A DNA stretch of 64,000 bases from Acetobacterium wieringae (GTDB lineage Bacteria; Bacillota; Clostridia; Eubacteriales; Eubacteriaceae), in assembly GCF_001766835.1 (NCBI RefSeq), contig NZ_LKEU01000027.1:124001-188000 (forward strand), read 5' to 3'. The position numbers were made by a program, and so were the translations under genes. Under the pieces are notes generated by a model. The model had not been told where the DNA came from and did not search any database. It saw nothing but the letters and a program-made list of their open reading frames with translations. Shown piece after piece: positions 60,958 to 64,000 of the stretch. The first letter of the stretch is position 1. Each line of letters starts with the position of its first letter.

Positions 60958-62001
60958 ATGAAGATACTGAGATTTTTACTGATTTTTGTGCCAATAAGTA
61001 TTGTGGGAGAATTCATGCATTTTTCACCCACTGTGATGTTTATTTTGTCAGCTTTGGCAATTATCCCCCTGGCGGGCATCATGGGTGAGGCAACCGAAGA
61101 AATTTCTTTTTATTCAGGACCACGTGTCGGCGGCTTTCTCAATGCCACCTTTGGCAATGCCACCGAACTGATCATCGCCTTTTTTGCCATGCAGGCCGGC
61201 TTGTTTGACGTGGTCAAAGCATCCATTGCCGGTTCGGTGATTGGTAATATTCTACTGGTGCTGGGGGCCAGTATGCTGATGGGAGGGATTAAGTTTAAAT
61301 CCCAAACCTTTAACAAGCAATCCATTGAGGTGTCATCCAGTATGCTCTTGTTTGCGGTCATTGGTTTAACCGTTCCGGCGATTTTTACCCATACCGTGGC
61401 CGCTGATCTCCTCAATACCCGTTATGAGGGTCTCAGCATTACGGTAGCGATAATCATGTTTGCCATCTATCTGATGAGTTTGTATTTTTCTTTTTACACC
61501 CATAAAGATATTTATGCGGCGATACCAGAGGAGGAAGCTACGCCCAAGTGGTCGCTTAATAAGGCGATTGCTGTTTTAATTGGCGCAACGGTCCTGATTG
61601 GGGTTGAGAGTGAGATGTTTGTGGGAGCAGTTGAACCGATGACCGAAGCCATTGGCCTCAGTGAGTTTTTCGTAGGGATTATTCTGGTGCCGATTATCGG
61701 CAATGCGGCTGAACACAGCACCGCGATTGTGATGGCTTATAAAAATAAAATGGATGTAGCGATGGAGATCGCCATTGGATCCAGTCTCCAGATGATTCTT
61801 TTTGTTACGCCAGTGCTGATTTTTTTGAGTCTGCTGTTTACGCCGATGAGCATCATTTTTAACGAGTTTGAACTGGTGGCCCTGGTATTGTCGGTACTGA
61901 TTGCCAATCGGGTGGCCAGTGACGGCGAATCCAACTGGCTGGAAGGGGTTCAGCTACTGGCAGTCTACCTGATCATGGCAGTGTCATTTTTTATTTTATA
62001 A
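60958..62001 (+). CDS. Calcium/proton antiporter (CaCA family, Cax type)
   Basis: A 347-residue antiporter with about eleven membrane helices. The two family motifs are present: GNATELIIAFFA near residue 62 and GNAAEHSTAIVMA near 246, each with the Glu that binds calcium. It exports Ca2+ against protons. GATGTGAGCG lies before the ATG and the ribosome site is weak. It is divergent from the MarR operon and may share the MarR operators. A terminator follows. Confidence 0.93.
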   Translation: MKILRFLLIFVPISIVGEFMHFSPTVMFILSALAIIPLAGIMGEATEEISFYSGPRVGGFLNATFGNATELIIAFFAMQAGLFDVVKASIAGSVIGNILLVLGASMLMGGIKFKSQTFNKQSIEVSSSMLLFAVIGLTVPAIFTHTVAADLLNTRYEGLSITVAIIMFAIYLMSLYFSFYTHKDIYAAIPEEEATPKWSLNKAIAVLIGATVLIGVESEMFVGAVEPMTEAIGLSEFFVGIILVPIIGNAAEHSTAIVMAYKNKMDVAMEIAIGSSLQMILFVTPVLIFLSLLFTPMSIIFNEFELVALVLSVLIANRVASDGESNWLEGVQLLAVYLIMAVSFFIL

Positions 62002-62030
62002 TCAAGAGAATTGAGAATATTGAGACCTCA

Positions 62031-62062
62031 AAACAGATATGTTAACGACTATCTGTTTTTTT
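62031..62062 (+). terminator. Terminator after the Cax gene
   Basis: AAACAGATA (62031-62039) pairs with TATCTGTTT (62050-62058), then a T-run. Confidence 0.85.
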
Positions 62063-62150
62063 ATACCGAAAAAGGTTGATAAACTCAACTTGTTGGGGTA
62101 AGAAAGAAATAGCGGAAAAAAATTGCGGAAGATTTTTGAAAGGAACGGTA

Positions 62151-64000
62151 ATGAAAAGAAGAGTTTTGATCTGGGGATGTTGTTTGATAATGATGGGATT
62201 GATGTTCTCGGGGTGTAGCCCCAAGGCTGAACCGAAAAGCTATGAAAAGACCATTGAAGCAGCTCGAACCGAGATCTGGAATGCCATCTCAGCGGGCGGG
62301 GCATCCAGTGCCACCGTGGCGATTATGGACAATGGTAATCTGGTCTATGAAGAAGGTTTTGCCATGGCTAACCGGGAAGCCGGGCTTTCGGTAACCAAAG
62401 ACACCCAGTTTAATATCTGTTCGGTCAGCAAGGTGTTTACCGCAGCAGCAGTCTTGCAGCTTTGTGAAGACGGAAAACTGGAGTTGGATAAACCGGTGGT
62501 TGATTATCTGCCGGAGTTTACCATGGCTGATAGCCGCTATAAAGATATCTCGGTTCGGATGCTGCTCAATCATACCGCCGCTTTGCCCGGAACCTATACC
62601 ACCAATGCCGAAACAACGGAGCCGGATCCCGACTATACCCAAAAATTTCTGGCCTATCTGGCTGGTACTGAGTTAAAGGGCGATCCCGGGAAGGTAAGTG
62701 TCTACTGCAACGATGGTTTTACGCTGGCCCAAATTCTGGTCGAGAAGAGTTCCGGCCAATCTTTTTCTGATTATCTGGCGACCAATATTTTTACAAAAGC
62801 CGGGATGAAAAACAGCAGTTGTTATTTTAAAGCCGATAACACCGACATTGCCCGGAAATACAACGAAGATGGCAGCGCTGCTCCAGTGGAATACATCAAC
62901 AGCCTTGGTTCCGGCGGGATAGCCGCCACCGCCGCTGATTTATGTCGTTATGGCCAGGCCCTGTTTCAGGGCAAAATTTTAAGTGAAGCGATGGTCACCG
63001 AATATACCAGTCCCCAATATGGGGACCAAACCGTGCCTGCTGGAACACCCCTGTATCCGTATGGGTTGGGCTGGGACAGTGTGGCGGTGGCCGATTTTGA
63101 GCGCCAGGGGGTGACGGTGATTGGTAAAAACGGCGGCTCGCCCCAATATAATTCGCAGTTATATCTGCTGCCGCAGGAAAATATCTCGGTGGCCATTGTC
63201 TTTGCCGGAAATGCCGATGTCACTGGCGTTGCCAATGATATTGTCCAGGCGCTGCTTGATGAAAATGGACTCAGTGAGGGTTTGGAAACGGAGACAGCAG
63301 AACCAACGGCAGCCACCATCCCCGATGAGCTTCTGGCTTACGCCGGGATTTATGGCGATGGTGGAGCGATTGCAAAGATCGAATTCAATAACGAGAAAAA
63401 TGCCATGATTTATAAAAAATATGACGGCAAGACCTTTGAAACCCAGGGCACCTATCCCTATCTCAGTGATGGTTATTTTCATTTACCGGTGGTCTATCGG
63501 GCTGGTTTTGCCAAAAATTTCGGCCAGGAATTTTTTATGATCTATGATCAAAGCAGTGATGCTGGTTTTGTCTCAGGGCAGAAAATGGCGGCAGCAGCGG
63601 CAGCGCTGGATACCAGCCAGTTTAGCGGAAAATCATGGATTCCCACCAATCTTTCGGCCATTGACGCCAATGCGATGGGCGTAAAAACCGGGGTTGTGAC
63701 AGAGCTGCCGGGTTATCTTTATCACACGGCCAATGGCGGCTACACCCTCTATGGCTTAAAAGATGCGACCACAACCCAAATGGTGCTGCCCTACGGCAGG
63801 GATCTGGCCCAGGCGACGATTGCCGAAAACAACGGCCAAAGGATCTTAACCATCATGGATTATCAGTTTATCAATACCGCTTCCGTGGCGTCGCTGCAGA
63901 ACGATGAAGCGATTGTAATTGGCAGTGATGGGCAAAGTATCTGCCGCAAGCTGGATAATGATGGAACCTTCAGTGCGGTTATGCCAGAAGGTGGCCGGAT
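62151..64000 (+). CDS. Beta-lactamase-family (class C/penicillin-binding-protein-like) serine hydrolase lipoprotein, runs off the window
   Basis: At least 616 codons, open to the last base. ATG 62151 follows GAAAGGAAC. Residues 1-22 form a signal with lipobox (FSGC, Cys about 22). The beta-lactamase fold follows: SxxK as SVSK near residue 87, YxN as YCN in VYCNDGF near 184, and a later KNGGSP-type triad near 326. The catalytic domain ends near residue 385; the remainder is an extra beta-rich region whose end is not seen. Members are esterases, D-aminopeptidases or carboxypeptidases; substrate unknown. Confidence 0.85.
   Translation, partial: MKRRVLIWGCCLIMMGLMFSGCSPKAEPKSYEKTIEAARTEIWNAISAGGASSATVAIMDNGNLVYEEGFAMANREAGLSVTKDTQFNICSVSKVFTAAAVLQLCEDGKLELDKPVVDYLPEFTMADSRYKDISVRMLLNHTAALPGTYTTNAETTEPDPDYTQKFLAYLAGTELKGDPGKVSVYCNDGFTLAQILVEKSSGQSFSDYLATNIFTKAGMKNSSCYFKADNTDIARKYNEDGSAAPVEYINSLGSGGIAATAADLCRYGQALFQGKILSEAMVTEYTSPQYGDQTVPAGTPLYPYGLGWDSVAVADFERQGVTVIGKNGGSPQYNSQLYLLPQENISVAIVFAGNADVTGVANDIVQALLDENGLSEGLETETAEPTAATIPDELLAYAGIYGDGGAIAKIEFNNEKNAMIYKKYDGKTFETQGTYPYLSDGYFHLPVVYRAGFAKNFGQEFFMIYDQSSDAGFVSGQKMAAAAAALDTSQFSGKSWIPTNLSAIDANAMGVKTGVVTELPGYLYHTANGGYTLYGLKDATTTQMVLPYGRDLAQATIAENNGQRILTIMDYQFINTASVASLQNDEAIVIGSDGQSICRKLDNDGTFSAVMPEGGR

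Noticed and set aside
1-64000. CRISPR arrays, insertion sequences, tRNA or rRNA genes
   Set aside because: Looked for repeats with regular spacing, transposase motifs and tRNA-like TTCGAATC arms; none found by eye. A covariance and IS search would be more sensitive.

Overview
The window looks like chromosome from an anaerobic, acetogen-like Firmicute, most plausibly Acetobacterium or a close Eubacteriaceae relative. This rests on moderate G+C, strong GGAGG ribosome sites, Gram-positive lipoproteins, rubrerythrin, abundant radical-SAM and molybdenum enzymes, and no respiratory chain genes. The genus is an inference; there is no rRNA or tRNA here to test it. No insertion sequence, CRISPR array, phage gene or origin was seen.

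Layout. (1) 1-3557: ordinary genes: the end of one glycerophosphodiester phosphodiesterase and a second complete copy, a WYL regulator, a VOC protein and a GNAT acetyltransferase. (2) 3684-19679: a compact same-strand RiPP (ribosomally made, modified peptide) locus. Five B12-type radical-SAM modules in four proteins surround two near-identical 90-residue Nif11-like precursors with a double-glycine cleavage site. A LivJ-like lipoprotein, a HlyD-like secretion protein and two NHLM-type ABC transporters follow, one carrying a C39 leader peptidase. The cores (18 residues, no Cys) and the enzyme set do not match a RiPP class I can name, so this is the best candidate for a new system. (3) 19898-22935: a chemoreceptor preceded by a 25-codon ORF, and a DUF1097-like membrane protein. 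(4) 23140-45561: a large catabolic region. An AraC regulator diverges from a D-cysteine-desulfhydrase-like PLP enzyme and a three-subunit molybdenum hydroxylase. A GntR regulator, a second molybdenum hydroxylase, a metallo-beta-lactamase-fold hydrolase, a 3-hydroxyacyl-CoA-dehydrogenase-like enzyme, a complete 2-oxoacid/acetoin-type dehydrogenase complex (E1a, E1b, E2, E3), an archaeal-type GAPDH/PGK pair, malic enzyme and a LarA-type nickel racemase follow. (5) 45641-52586: molybdenum-cofactor genes serving those hydroxylases: a MobA/MocA-like transferase fused to a ModE-like DNA-binding domain, a MoeA-like protein, XdhC, MoaA, and odd partners (a methyltransferase, a histidine phosphatase-HD fusion, a TauE-like permease). 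(6) 52680-64000: housekeeping and stress genes: ABM monooxygenase, rubrerythrin, small (p)ppGpp synthetase, GlsB-like protein, GT2-GtrA with a phosphodiester glycosidase, a diguanylate cyclase, an ADC-like/SDR/MarR operon, a Cax antiporter, and a beta-lactamase-family lipoprotein running off the end.

How it fits together. Regions 4 and 5 read as one programme: molybdenum enzymes attack a substrate I cannot identify, the hydroxy- or oxo-acid products go through a dehydrogenase and an oxidative decarboxylase complex, and GAPDH/PGK plus malic enzyme recover ATP and reducing power. A palindromic operator with core TAATCGATTA sits at the promoters of the chemoreceptor, the DUF1097 gene and the second molybdenum hydroxylase, and again near 53160. 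It may join sensing, membrane and catabolic genes in one regulon whose regulator is not obvious in the window.
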